Notes under the pieces: model-generated
The model's database searches: none
Seen by the model: the letters and a program-made list of their open reading frames with translations, nothing else
What the model was told of the DNA's origin: nothing
Shown here: piece after piece, positions 19,101-26,095 of the stretch
How positions within the stretch are numbered: position 1 is the stretch's first letter
Layout: each line of letters starts with the position of its first letter
Made by a program: the position numbers and the translations under genes
From: a virus
Reading direction: 5' to 3' (one strand)
Virus record (IMG/VR): IMGVR_UViG_3300010373_000016
Location: 1-44,123 of that record
DNA length: 44,123 bases

Positions 19101-19407
19101 ACGCATGGGGACGACGCTAACCTTTGGCAATATGCTGCCCGGCGCGAGCACGATAGGTGAGTCAGTTGTGGCGGCGGCTTCCGGCGGACGCTATGACCCT
19201 GACGTTTCCACGCCAGTAAGTCGGGTTGTGATCGGCGCGGCGAAAGCCGCAGGAATGGCGTCAGCGATGGCGACCGGGCACACGCCGCTGTCATTTCATC
19301 ACATCTTGCAAACCGTCATCGGCGTTTACCAGGCGCAGGCGTTGATCGGCAAAGGTAAACCAGTCGCGCCGATGATCTGGCTCGACAAAATTTTTGGAGG
19401 AAAATAA
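16129..19407 (+). CDS. gp16-like large internal core protein
   Basis: A 1092-aa ejection protein in the gp16 position, which in T7 spans the inner membrane during genome entry. Residues about 85-110 and 140-200 contain Gly/Ala-rich hydrophobic segments (GVHVLPMAGIGLGATALGTL, FAGLGFGALTMGTLATG) and another lies near 305-325. These could insert in the membrane. The N-terminal lytic transglycosylase domain of T7 gp16 is not visible: there is no lysozyme-like Glu motif, and the N-terminus is a Gln/Pro-rich linker. The C-terminal half is helical. AGGA precedes ATG 16129. Peptidoglycan cutting, if present in the particle, must come from another protein. Confidence 0.8.
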   Translation: MANDQQTATIPPELQGALQQVQQANAGSSRTPLATVPDGLPDELSQQLKGVAEQEPPRVSPTGQTIEPQPGWQNTWKGITGNLVGGSYGAVKEAAAGLAIGGGLSDFEQQKKQVEDDIYLRAQADAEDYANGPGHNLLTDIIGGGVHVLPMAGIGLGATALGTLATAPFLGPAAPFAGLGFGALTMGTLATGQGIYRHMKQGWSKDHALAGGLFSGAVAAAMQFVGMGASEKAGADTLATLASSPTFRQAVTEVTGHIAKSIGVNVGLAGVTSVADGAVDYLLAAKPKTMQQALSAVAQEFYQSSVAGVLPAAIIGGGAAALGIRARMSATEQHIEVLRKALDHATQLKTKAEQPTLEGHVEESVSADDLEAQRKNLEAGIRRSTIIRAGLAIKTAPNAGAKVLDILANGGTPDEAAEALIDSEPVDKPTGEKDRIRSFNIYKDTAGLNLDGLLRYVFQHVPPAEQEALVRALSIDQASNEAEVNRMLYQQLADTLLKEATGLDDAGLTKLMHDAATTKIKGKWSDGRTIQAPDEYGVMHVMSVDEAISYLLWAENSDAQAALYAPDGNNFPRDYEITLTEAIKALPEGQKYLDALEGFRKFYLQMGKTLKEVHDRATGDDLELQINHGGTIRRVGTVQADMTEIESRLPGQEYVANNGERVESTHNATIERGALTTAIAKRGAFANAHSHAVATANYEANVERAGFWNQFVNDPDVVQGITGKWNKGLLERIRDRYRDQVHGVPAAQQGSIAEIDNIIRANRVSVLGSNPIYTLQHWFTLINFFLARDNEGVQIPFNELSDGFQHFFLNKIEAVNEIQSWDEVKARYADVNTVGGIASGERTPEEVNYEKNALQWFQKGDMPALEAGTYAVYHVILNRTGDAVLAKQTAIQAFKDCLASGSSQQWTDLTTNKITKLFTAFEQPTIRLRQHSFEAKLTANNFPTAKHFQDQLRAELVARTASTVFLAPKLAVAVADAAILHNPSTLFNTMLRMGTTLTFGNMLPGASTIGESVVAAASGGRYDPDVSTPVSRVVIGAAKAAGMASAMATGHTPLSFHHILQTVIGVYQAQALIGKGKPVAPMIWLDKIFGGK

Positions 19408-19408
19408 C

Positions 19409-20104
19409 GTGACCGTACCGAATACCAACTATATGAATAGCTATACCGGCGATGGCGTTACGACGCAGTTTAGCTATACGTGGAATATCACCGAATCTCA
19501 GATGTTGGCGGTCTATGTCAACAACGTTTTGCAGGTGCAAGGAACTGACTATTCATATACAACGAATATCAATACTAGCCAGGTCGGCGGCAATATTACC
19601 TTCAGCTCGGTTTATAACGGCGTGAGCCACGTTGCGGGTCCGCCGGCAAACGGTGCGAATATTCAGATCATCCGCCAGTCAAACCAACTCCAGTCGAACA
19701 ACCTGAACAACAATCAGGCCATGCCGCCGTCAACAGTGATGGCGATGATCGATAAGCTGACCATGTTGGTTCAAGACGCGCTACGCTACTATCTGTCGCC
19801 AGCTACTACGTTTGCTGCGGGGACGCTCTATACGTTGCCTCATAAGCTAGGGTACGTTCCCACTCGTCTGCAATATCTTCTTATATGCACCGTAGCAGAA
19901 GCTGGCTACTCTGTTGGGGACACGATTGACATAACGCCTCAGTTTAATGCGCTTGGCGCGGCTCAAGTCGATATGACAAATATATACGTTAGGACTCTAA
20001 GCGCGCTTGGCGCTATAAACGTTCCGCACAAAACTACGTTCGCTTCAACCGCGCTGACACTTCCTGCTAATTGGCAATTACAAGTTGCCGCTGATGTGAC
20101 GTAG
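19409..20104 (+). CDS. Tail fibre protein with gp17-like N-terminus
   Basis: A protein of about 231 aa starting at GTG 19409, with GGAGG 8 nt upstream and only one base after the previous stop. Residues 1-110 match the T7 gp17-type virion attachment domain (YTGDGVTTQFSYTW ... VYVNNVLQVQGTDYSY ... GANIQIIRQS). The C-terminal part (about 130-231) is a short beta domain and not a long fibre shaft. It is therefore either an adaptor to which another receptor-binding protein docks, or a short spike. The 1218-aa protein downstream is a candidate partner. Confidence 0.85.
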   Translation: MTVPNTNYMNSYTGDGVTTQFSYTWNITESQMLAVYVNNVLQVQGTDYSYTTNINTSQVGGNITFSSVYNGVSHVAGPPANGANIQIIRQSNQLQSNNLNNNQAMPPSTVMAMIDKLTMLVQDALRYYLSPATTFAAGTLYTLPHKLGYVPTRLQYLLICTVAEAGYSVGDTIDITPQFNALGAAQVDMTNIYVRTLSALGAINVPHKTTFASTALTLPANWQLQVAADVT

Positions 20105-20160
20105 CTTGACCGTCGTTAAGCTATAGCGTAAAGTTTAAGCTTTGAAAGCTATAGCTAAAC
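20103..20160 (+). promoter_or_regulatory. Late promoter P3 with inverted TAGCTT/AAGCTA motif
   Basis: TTGACC (20106-20111), a 17-bp spacer and TAAAGT (20129-20134) form a plausible promoter with a weak -10. TTAAGCTA (20116-20123) fills the spacer and pairs with TAGCTT over the -35. Two further copies, TTTAAGCTTT and AAGCTATAGCT, follow to 20157. The 11-mer TTGACCGTCGT recurs on the other strand at 39842-39852. It probably drives the lysis genes. Confidence 0.6.
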
Positions 20161-20174
20161 TAGGAGTCGTCACC

Positions 20175-20492
20175 ATGATCGGAATTAATATCGAAGCACT
20201 CGCCAAATCTGAGATCGCGAAGGTCGAAGCCAAACTGAAAGCCATTGACGCCGATCATGACGGACTGTCCGACCTGGCAGAAGCGGAGAAGCTTGTCAGC
20301 GAAGCTGTTGCCGACCTGAAGGTTCTTGAAGCGAAAGTGTCGCCGGCAGAGATGGCGGCTGCGCTTAACGTACTCTTTCCCGGCAAGTTCAATGCCGCCG
20401 AAATTGCCTCTGCTGAAGCTGCGGTCGGAAAGATCCTCAGCGCTATTAGCCATGCGGCGGGCATGGCGAAGGCTGCGCAAGCGGTGCTCTAA
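20175..20492 (+). CDS. Small helical protein with one EF-hand-like loop
   Basis: A protein of about 105 aa. The start is ATG 20175, preceded by TAGGAG with 8-nt spacing; the TTG further upstream has no such support. It contains DADHDGLSDLAE (about residues 24-35). This fits the 12-residue EF-hand loop, with acids at loop positions 1, 3, 5, 9 and 12 and Gly at 6, so Ca2+ binding is plausible. The rest is Ala/Glu/Lys-rich helix, with a hydrophobic Ala-rich C-terminus (ISHAAGMAKAAQAVL). It lies between the fibre and holin genes, first behind P3. Function is unknown; a calcium-dependent tail or lysis factor is only a guess. Confidence 0.7.
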   Translation: MIGINIEALAKSEIAKVEAKLKAIDADHDGLSDLAEAEKLVSEAVADLKVLEAKVSPAEMAAALNVLFPGKFNAAEIASAEAAVGKILSAISHAAGMAKAAQAVL

Positions 20493-20505
20493 ACGGAGTC
20501 TCAAT

Positions 20506-20832
20506 GTGTCAGACGAGCGACAGGAGATAGAAACCAATGGAAGCGTTACTTCCGGTAGCGATTCAGTATGTTCTTGCGGGAACTCTCGTTTTGTCGCTCT
20601 CTGCGCTGTTTTTTGGAAGACCGTCCGAACCGACTTCGAACACCTCCCACAGTCTGATCGATCCGCCGCGATAAAGATCCTCGCCAACTGGATTGGTGTG
20701 ATCTGCCTGGCGTTCGTAGTCTGTTCCTTTATCTATCCCGACCGGGTGAATACGGCAATTGCTTCGCTCGGTTCACTGGCAACAATCATTGCGCTAATCG
20801 TGCAGCACAAAGCAGGCAAGAAAGATGGCTAA
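20506..20832 (+). CDS. Holin, probable (two membrane segments)
   Basis: A 108-aa protein starting at GTG 20506, with GGAG 7 nt upstream. An N-terminal soluble part of about 55 aa is followed by two hydrophobic segments, WIGVICLAFVVCSFIY and AIASLGSLATIIALIVQ, and a short basic tail HKAGKKDG. It lies directly upstream of, and overlaps, the endolysin start, the standard holin position. Holins form holes in the inner membrane to trigger lysis. The N-terminal cytoplasmic part is longer than usual and contains, in another frame, a small membrane ORF (20537-20674). If only that ORF is real, this gene could start later. Confidence 0.72.
   Translation: MSDERQEIETNGSVTSGSDSVCSCGNSRFVALCAVFWKTVRTDFEHLPQSDRSAAIKILANWIGVICLAFVVCSFIYPDRVNTAIASLGSLATIIALIVQHKAGKKDG
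20537..20674 (+). CDS. Nested small membrane protein inside holin gene
   Basis: A 45-aa ORF in the frame shifted by one relative to the holin and wholly contained within it. It starts at ATG 20537, with AGGAG 10 nt upstream. It encodes one strong membrane segment near the N-terminus (VAIQYVLAGTLVLSLSALFF) and a polar Pro/Ser-rich tail ending IDPPR. Embedded membrane proteins are known in phage lysis cassettes (for example the Rz1 arrangement), so an antiholin or pinholin partner is possible. The start context is good but the embedding makes it a candidate only. Confidence 0.42.
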   Translation: MEALLPVAIQYVLAGTLVLSLSALFFGRPSEPTSNTSHSLIDPPR

Positions 20833-21313
20833 TCAAGTTCTCACGGAAAAGAAGGCTAAGCAAATATCTGAGTGTGGTCTCAAGCTACTCAAAGAGTACG
20901 AAGGACTGCGCCTTGAAGCCTACAAAGATTCTGTCGGCGTCCTGACGATTGGCTATGGGCATGCAATTAAGCCCGGCGAGTCTTTTCCTGACTGGAAGAT
21001 TACGACCGAAGAGGCGGAAGAACTGCTTCTGAAAGACGTAGCTTGGGCCGTCGCTGTGGTCAACGCTACGCCGAATGCCGACAAGCTGAACGCCAATCAA
21101 TTCGACGCGCTAGTTTTGCTCGTCTTCAACATTGGCGCTGAAGCCTACAAGGAATCAACTATCCGCCGGTACGTTGCCAGTCAGCGCTACGAATGTGTGC
21201 CCGATCAGTTCATGCGCTGGGTCAGAGGCAAAGTTAATGGCGTGATGGTAAAGCTTCCCGGCTTAGTAAACCGTCGCAAAAATGAGGTTGTTCTATGGAA
21301 ATCAAAAGCCTGA
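20825..21313 (+). CDS. Endolysin, GH24 lysozyme
   Basis: A 162-aa T4-lysozyme-type muramidase that cuts peptidoglycan at the end of infection. The catalytic triad is visible: Glu in KEYEGLR, Asp in AYKDSVG and Thr in LTIGYGH. The conserved WRW-like C-terminal core is RFMRWVRGKVNG...GLVNRR. Full length for the family. There is no SAR or Sec N-terminal segment, so it depends on the holin for release. It overlaps the holin end by 8 nt and the next gene by 19 nt. Confidence 0.93.
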   Translation: MANQVLTEKKAKQISECGLKLLKEYEGLRLEAYKDSVGVLTIGYGHAIKPGESFPDWKITTEEAEELLLKDVAWAVAVVNATPNADKLNANQFDALVLLVFNIGAEAYKESTIRRYVASQRYECVPDQFMRWVRGKVNGVMVKLPGLVNRRKNEVVLWKSKA

Positions 21314-21621
21314 TCTTGGCTATAGCTGTTTGGTGCACGTACTCAACTGTTGATAGTGTCGCTCAAAACAACATCGACAGTAAGCCCGTCAAACCAGCAC
21401 ATAAGCTTCACCCTGTCGCTGCGATCAAGAAGGTCGCCGGCGGCGCGAAGTTTGCCGTTCAGCATCCCGTCAAGGCTTGTCAGAAAAGCTGCGAAGGCGC
21501 CTATAACTTCAGCCAAAAGCCGAAAGTGCAACACGCCGCAGCCTTCGCTAGCACCGTCGGAGCCTTTTCAGGCGCCGTTTATTTTGTAAAAGGTATCACC
21601 ATTCCGAAAGTCGGCTGGTAG
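21295..21621 (+). CDS. Small exported protein after endolysin
   Basis: A 108-aa protein overlapping the endolysin end. The N-terminus MEIKSLILAIAVWCTY...VDSVA followed by Gln-Asn is a probable Sec signal peptide with an A/V-x-A site. The mature part is basic, with two Cys (KACQKSCEG), and has a C-terminal hydrophobic segment (AAFASTVGAFSGAVYFV). It could be a periplasmic lysis accessory protein in the place of spanins, but no spanin coiled coil and no lipobox (Trp precedes the Cys) is present. Function is unknown. Confidence 0.65.
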   Translation: MEIKSLILAIAVWCTYSTVDSVAQNNIDSKPVKPAHKLHPVAAIKKVAGGAKFAVQHPVKACQKSCEGAYNFSQKPKVQHAAAFASTVGAFSGAVYFVKGITIPKVGW

Positions 21622-21631
21622 GAGGTTCGTT

Positions 21632-21913
21632 ATGTCATTACCCGGGATGCCGAAGTGCTATAGCCAAGCTATAACTAACGTGGCTACTACGGTGAATATC
21701 CGTCTCTGTCGCGCGTTAGTCATCCAGGTCGACAGCGGACAAGACATCTACGTCACCTTCGACGGAACCACGCCGACAGTGAACGGCGCAAACTGCCTCA
21801 AGATTCCTGCCGGAACTCAGTGGCAGAGTCCGCAAAACATCAATATGGGTATCGACTCGTTTAAATACATCGGATCCGCTGCGACGGGCCACCTGTCCGT
21901 TTTCGCGGCTTAA
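21632..21913 (+). CDS. Hypothetical small beta-rich protein
   Basis: A 93-aa protein with a strong Shine-Dalgarno AGGAGG before ATG 21632. The segments RALVIQVDSGQDIYVTFDGTT and GANCLKIPAGTQWQSPQ suggest a compact beta sandwich like small phage decoration or tail-tip proteins. It has no signal peptide. It sits between two genes for exported proteins and 12 nt before the 1218-aa gene, so it may be a partner of that product. Family is not recognised. Confidence 0.68.
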   Translation: MSLPGMPKCYSQAITNVATTVNIRLCRALVIQVDSGQDIYVTFDGTTPTVNGANCLKIPAGTQWQSPQNINMGIDSFKYIGSAATGHLSVFAA

Positions 21914-21925
21914 AGAGGAAAAATC

Positions 21926-24900
21926 ATGAAAAAATTCATAGCCCTTCTAGCGGCACTGCTCACGTTCTGCAGTGCCGCATACGCGCAGCAATACAACGTC
22001 CTGCCGACCGGGACACAGGTAAACGTTATCCCGATTGACGCTACTTCAGGGCTGCCGGCAAATATCGGATCTCGAGTCACGACCACAGCATTCCAACCGA
22101 CTGGATATACGGCGGCGCCTTCGCAGCCAGACGCTTCTATGGTTGTCGGATCTGATGGCCGGATCTATTTGCCGGTCTATAGCGGCACGGTATACGCCAT
22201 AGCCGCCATGAGTACCGGCGGTCAGTTCTCTGTCTACACATTGCCCACAAACAACGCTGTTGGTCAGCTCACGCTTGGCTCTGACGGGAATGTCTACGGT
22301 ACCTATGCAGGTCTTAATAAAATATTCCAGTTGACGACAGCTGGCGTTTTTACTGAGTTCACTTTGAACGTAGGCACGACGTGCTACGGCATCATTTCGA
22401 ACTCCGCTGACAGCAACCTTTACGTAGCGAGCGCTACCGGCGTAGTGATGCAAGTGAACACGTCCGGGTCCGTTCTCGCTACTGTGAACATGACTGGCAC
22501 CTACAACAATGGACAGCTTGCGCTTGACTCACAGGGGCAAGTTTGGGGCGGTGAATCTGGCAAGTTGTTTACGGTTACGACCGCGCCTGCAATCACTGAG
22601 TATTCGATAACCGGAACGCCGACAGCTATCTGTGCAGATCCCACCACTACCACTGTGTGGGCTATGGATGCTGCAGCCGGGACTATTTTTAACGTCGACG
22701 CGCAAACGGGAACGGTCTTATCCAGCGTACCGTTCGTGACGACGCCCGCCACTGGCGTAACAAATTGGGGCAACCTCACGGTGTTTGGCGGCAATTTGTA
22801 CGCCACTGAAGGATCGATCAACCAGCTTGTCTCGATCAATACTTCCACGCTGGATCAAACTCAGTACGCACTTCCGCAGATTAAGAACCTGACCGGAATG
22901 CTAGTCGGATCAGACGGTCTTCTTTACGCCTGCTCAGCGTCGACTGGATTCCTTTATCGTCTGGAATTTTCCGGCGCTCTACAAGTAGTAACGGCTGACG
23001 TGGTATCAGGCGCGGTGCCGATGCAAGCAGCCGCCGTCACTAACAGCAATGGCGCTATTCTCAAAGTCGGCGGCACACCTACCGCTATCGTCAGCATAAC
23101 TGGCAGCTTCACAGCAACCGTAAACTTTGAAGCTTCATTTGACAATTCCAACTGGGTAGCAATCGCGGGAGCCAAAGTAGGCACTGGTGGAATCAGCACG
23201 ACCGCCGCCGGCGCCGGCGACTGGGTTATTCCGATTCAGGGCTATCAGTTCTTACGTGCTCGGATCAGCGGGCGCACTGCTGGCAGTGTCACCGTCAACG
23301 GCTACACATCGACCTCTCTTTCGGTGCCTCTGCCTGGCAGTACCAACGTGATCGGTTCGGTGACTCAATCCGGTACTTGGAACGTCGGACTTAGCGCGGG
23401 TAGTAACGTAATTGGCGCCGTCACTCAATCTGGTACCTGGAACATTGGCAGCATAAGTACTCTGCCTTCGATTCCCACAGGGTCGAATGTCATTGGTGGT
23501 GTCACTCAATCTGGTACTTGGAATATCGGCAGCATAACGACGCTGCCCGCATTGGCGACAGGCAGTAACGTAATCGGCGGCGTCACTCAATCCGGTACCT
23601 GGAATATTGGTAGCATAACTACTCTACCTTCCATTCCTACCGGATCGAATACTATCGGCGCCGTTACCCAGTCCGGTACTTGGACGGTACAGCCGGGTAA
23701 CACGGCGAACACCACGCCATGGGTTGTGAACGACACGACCGCAAATCTTTCTCAGGCTTCGACTACGAGCGGCCAGAAAGGCAATTTGATAATGGGTGCT
23801 GCAAGCACCACTAACCCGACGTTGACGAACGGGCTCACGTATCCGATCAGCCTTACGCAGAACGGAGCTATAAGGGTAGACGCTTCGCTAACATCAAGCA
23901 CGCTGCCAGTCAGTCTGAGCGGTACAAATAATTTCCAACTTCTCGGCATAGCCAAAGGAACGACTTCGGCGCTGAATGCCACCGTGACCAGCCTCGACGC
24001 CAACCATAACGGGCTTGACGTAAACGTGGCGAATGGCGCGACTGTCAACGTGCTTGGCGGGAATAACACAGCGCCGCTGTTCGTCAACCCGACGATCAAT
24101 GCCTTCAACACTCCAAGCCAGAGCACGTACATCGCTACGGCTCAGTCCATTTGCGCAGGAAACGATGGAAACATTTGGGGCCTCGAACCGGGCGCGAACA
24201 AAGTTTTCAAAATGACGACAAGCGGGAACTTCACCGAGTACACGATCCCGACTGCCAACTCACAGCCCACCTGTTTGATCCAGGGCAGCGACGGCAATAT
24301 GTACGGCACTGAATCCGCCACTACAGCGAACAAGGTCTTTAAGCTCACGACTACCGGAACGTTCACCGAATTTGCAGTAACGACGGCCTCGGCAAAGCCG
24401 TTCGCGATCTGCCAAGGTACGGACGGAAACATTTACGGTGTCGAGTCGAACACAAACAAAGTGTTCAAGATGACTACTTCGGGGACGTTCACTGAGTTCT
24501 CCACCGGCGTAACGAGCTTTGTCCCTGCCGATATTTGCCAAGGTGCTGACGGACTACTTTACGTAGCTGGAAACGGCGGCACTAACCAGATGTTTTCCAT
24601 GACTACGGGCGGAACGTTCACGCAGCTGGGAGCCGGCGGAAGCAACTACGTTTGCCATGGCGCTGATAATTGCATTTACTTCTCTGGCGGATCTCAGGCT
24701 GGAGTCATTTACCGCTATGACGGGCACGCTGTTACTTCGTTTGACTCAACAGCCTTTTCTCTGACCCCAACAAAAATGGCTGTAGCGTCGGACGGCAACT
24801 TCTACGGCGGCGTCAGCGCGGGAGGGATAGGCCGAGGCGGGGTTGGCGGCCAGCTAATTCAAGTCACTCCAGAAGGCGTGACGTCGCTTTTCCCTTCCAC

Positions 24901-25582
24901 TTCGTTTGACGGCGCAATCGTCAGTACTTGTGAAGGAACCGACGGTTTTCTTTATGCGCTTAGCGAAGACACTGTTGGGTCAGTCTATAAGGTCTTTCAA
25001 ATTAAGCAGGCACAAGCCTTCGTAAATTTAGCGCAGGGCGGCCGTGTCCTTTCCCAAACAAACGCAGTACCCGTCAAACTAGCAGCGCAGGACAAATCGA
25101 CTTACGTAGCGACAACTACAGCTACGTGGGCAGTGGCTTCCGCGGGTACTGACGTTGTCGTACTTCAAGGGGCTCTTTTCCGTACTGTAAAAGTTCTCCG
25201 CATCCGAGTTTGGGGGAACCAGAGCACGGCGGCTGCAACTGCTTTCTCTATAGTGAAGCGCACTACCGCAAACAGCGGTGGCACCTCCACTAGCGTACTG
25301 CCGCTGTCCATGGACGACGCCAACCCTGCAGCAAATTCAGTGTTTACGCAGTACACAGTAAACCCGACTACGCTTGGGACTGCAGCAGCGAGCATAAGCG
25401 CGAGAGTCGTTACCTCAAACACCCTTCCTACCGGACCTTATGCCATTTACGAAGCGCCTGTAGGGGGGCAGCCGATTACTTTAAGGTCGCCTGCAGCAGG
25501 CACAGCGGAATACTTGGCGATCAACTGCAACGGTAACCCGCCAACAAACCTAGTTGTAGAAATCACTTGGACTGAGGAATAG
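21926..25582 (+). CDS. 1218-aa exported double beta-propeller protein
   Basis: A very long protein with a Sec signal peptide (MKKFIALLAALLTFCSAAYA followed by Gln-Gln). Two blocks of propeller repeats (about residues 60-360 and 740-1080) follow the pattern GSDGNVYGT ... NKIFQLTTAGVFTEFT, like virginiamycin B lyase (Vgb) or GloVer repeats. Between them lie five or six copies of NVIGGVTQSGTWN with ISTLPS-type linkers (residues about 470-590), a beta-helical spacer seen in phage adhesins. The C-terminus (about 1090-1218) is a beta sandwich. It is at the end of the late operon, where receptor-binding proteins usually are. It could be a tail adhesin, a surface protein shown by the infected cell, or an enzyme. 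GAGG precedes ATG 21926. The gene overlaps the opposite gene by 20 bp. Confidence 0.85.
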   Translation: MKKFIALLAALLTFCSAAYAQQYNVLPTGTQVNVIPIDATSGLPANIGSRVTTTAFQPTGYTAAPSQPDASMVVGSDGRIYLPVYSGTVYAIAAMSTGGQFSVYTLPTNNAVGQLTLGSDGNVYGTYAGLNKIFQLTTAGVFTEFTLNVGTTCYGIISNSADSNLYVASATGVVMQVNTSGSVLATVNMTGTYNNGQLALDSQGQVWGGESGKLFTVTTAPAITEYSITGTPTAICADPTTTTVWAMDAAAGTIFNVDAQTGTVLSSVPFVTTPATGVTNWGNLTVFGGNLYATEGSINQLVSINTSTLDQTQYALPQIKNLTGMLVGSDGLLYACSASTGFLYRLEFSGALQVVTADVVSGAVPMQAAAVTNSNGAILKVGGTPTAIVSITGSFTATVNFEASFDNSNWVAIAGAKVGTGGISTTAAGAGDWVIPIQGYQFLRARISGRTAGSVTVNGYTSTSLSVPLPGSTNVIGSVTQSGTWNVGLSAGSNVIGAVTQSGTWNIGSISTLPSIPTGSNVIGGVTQSGTWNIGSITTLPALATGSNVIGGVTQSGTWNIGSITTLPSIPTGSNTIGAVTQSGTWTVQPGNTANTTPWVVNDTTANLSQASTTSGQKGNLIMGAASTTNPTLTNGLTYPISLTQNGAIRVDASLTSSTLPVSLSGTNNFQLLGIAKGTTSALNATVTSLDANHNGLDVNVANGATVNVLGGNNTAPLFVNPTINAFNTPSQSTYIATAQSICAGNDGNIWGLEPGANKVFKMTTSGNFTEYTIPTANSQPTCLIQGSDGNMYGTESATTANKVFKLTTTGTFTEFAVTTASAKPFAICQGTDGNIYGVESNTNKVFKMTTSGTFTEFSTGVTSFVPADICQGADGLLYVAGNGGTNQMFSMTTGGTFTQLGAGGSNYVCHGADNCIYFSGGSQAGVIYRYDGHAVTSFDSTAFSLTPTKMAVASDGNFYGGVSAGGIGRGGVGGQLIQVTPEGVTSLFPSTSFDGAIVSTCEGTDGFLYALSEDTVGSVYKVFQIKQAQAFVNLAQGGRVLSQTNAVPVKLAAQDKSTYVATTTATWAVASAGTDVVVLQGALFRTVKVLRIRVWGNQSTAAATAFSIVKRTTANSGGTSTSVLPLSMDDANPAANSVFTQYTVNPTTLGTAAASISARVVTSNTLPTGPYAIYEAPVGGQPITLRSPAAGTAEYLAINCNGNPPTNLVVEITWTEE

Positions 25583-25727
25583 CCTCAACCTGATTCCTAA
25601 TACTCTTCATAACATCCGGGTACTGCCAAAACTCAGTAGCCGGCTGTTGCTTTGGCAGCGGTGACCGCATGGCGATCCAGCCGGCAACCAGAGTAAGTAG
25701 AATGGCGATTATTGTGTCTCGGCTCAC
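25563..25727 (-). CDS. Small membrane protein at the end of the early block
   Basis: A protein of about 54 aa starting at GTG 25727, with GAGGGAG just upstream. One N-terminal membrane segment (TIIAILLTLVAGWIAM) is followed by a polar tail. It is the last gene of the leftward block and its final 20 bp are antisense to the end of the 1218-aa gene. No terminator hairpin is visible between the converging units. Function is unknown. Confidence 0.6.
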   Translation of the reverse strand: MSRDTIIAILLTLVAGWIAMRSPLPKQQPATEFWQYPDVMKSIRNQVEAIPQSK

Positions 25728-25744
25728 TTTTTCTCCCTCAGGTC

Positions 25745-26092
25745 TTAACGCGGCCAGTCTGGATCGCATTTGTCGCACAAAATATCAGCACGGTGGAAGC
25801 ACTCTGTGCACCGGCAGGCATCACACGGGCCGCCGTTATTCGCACATTGCGGTTTCTTGCATTTGCCGCACTTGTCGCAGAATTGGGACTCGCTGTAATG
25901 CACACCGTTGGGGCAGTCGTGCACGATGCAGACCTTTTCGTTGTCGCATTGGCCACACCGGGGATGGTCATAACGCGCGTCGAGTTGCGCCTGCAATTCT
26001 TTGACGCGCTCTCTCAAAGCATTCACAGCCGGCCAATTGGTCGCGTCCACTACGGCACGGTTAAACAGCGTCATAAGCGGTTCCTGTGTCAT
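25745..26092 (-). CDS. Cysteine-rich zinc-ribbon-like protein
   Basis: A 115-aa protein with at least 17 Cys/His, arranged largely as CxxC pairs (CGQCDNEKVC, CDKCGKC, CDACRCTEC, CDKC). An N-terminal short helix (NALRERVKELQAQLDARY) may dimerise. Multiple zinc ribbons suggest binding of nucleic acid or of a host protein. GGAG precedes ATG 26092. It sits 3 nt after the end of the upstream gene, in the same early operon. I do not recognise the family. Confidence 0.7.
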   Translation of the reverse strand: MTQEPLMTLFNRAVVDATNWPAVNALRERVKELQAQLDARYDHPRCGQCDNEKVCIVHDCPNGVHYSESQFCDKCGKCKKPQCANNGGPCDACRCTECFHRADILCDKCDPDWPR

Positions 26093-26095
26093 CTG

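Noticed and set aside
16129-19407. Lytic transglycosylase domain at the N-terminus of the gp16-like protein
   Set aside because: The expected Glu-containing motif and SLT pattern are absent; the first 80 residues are a Gln/Pro-rich linker.
21295-21621. Spanin or lipoprotein of the lysis cassette
   Set aside because: The Cys in the signal region is preceded by Trp, not a lipobox, and there is no coiled coil or Pro-rich domain.
21926-25582. Diversity-generating retroelement target (as in BPP-1)
   Set aside because: No reverse transcriptase gene and no template/variable repeat pair are visible anywhere in the genome.
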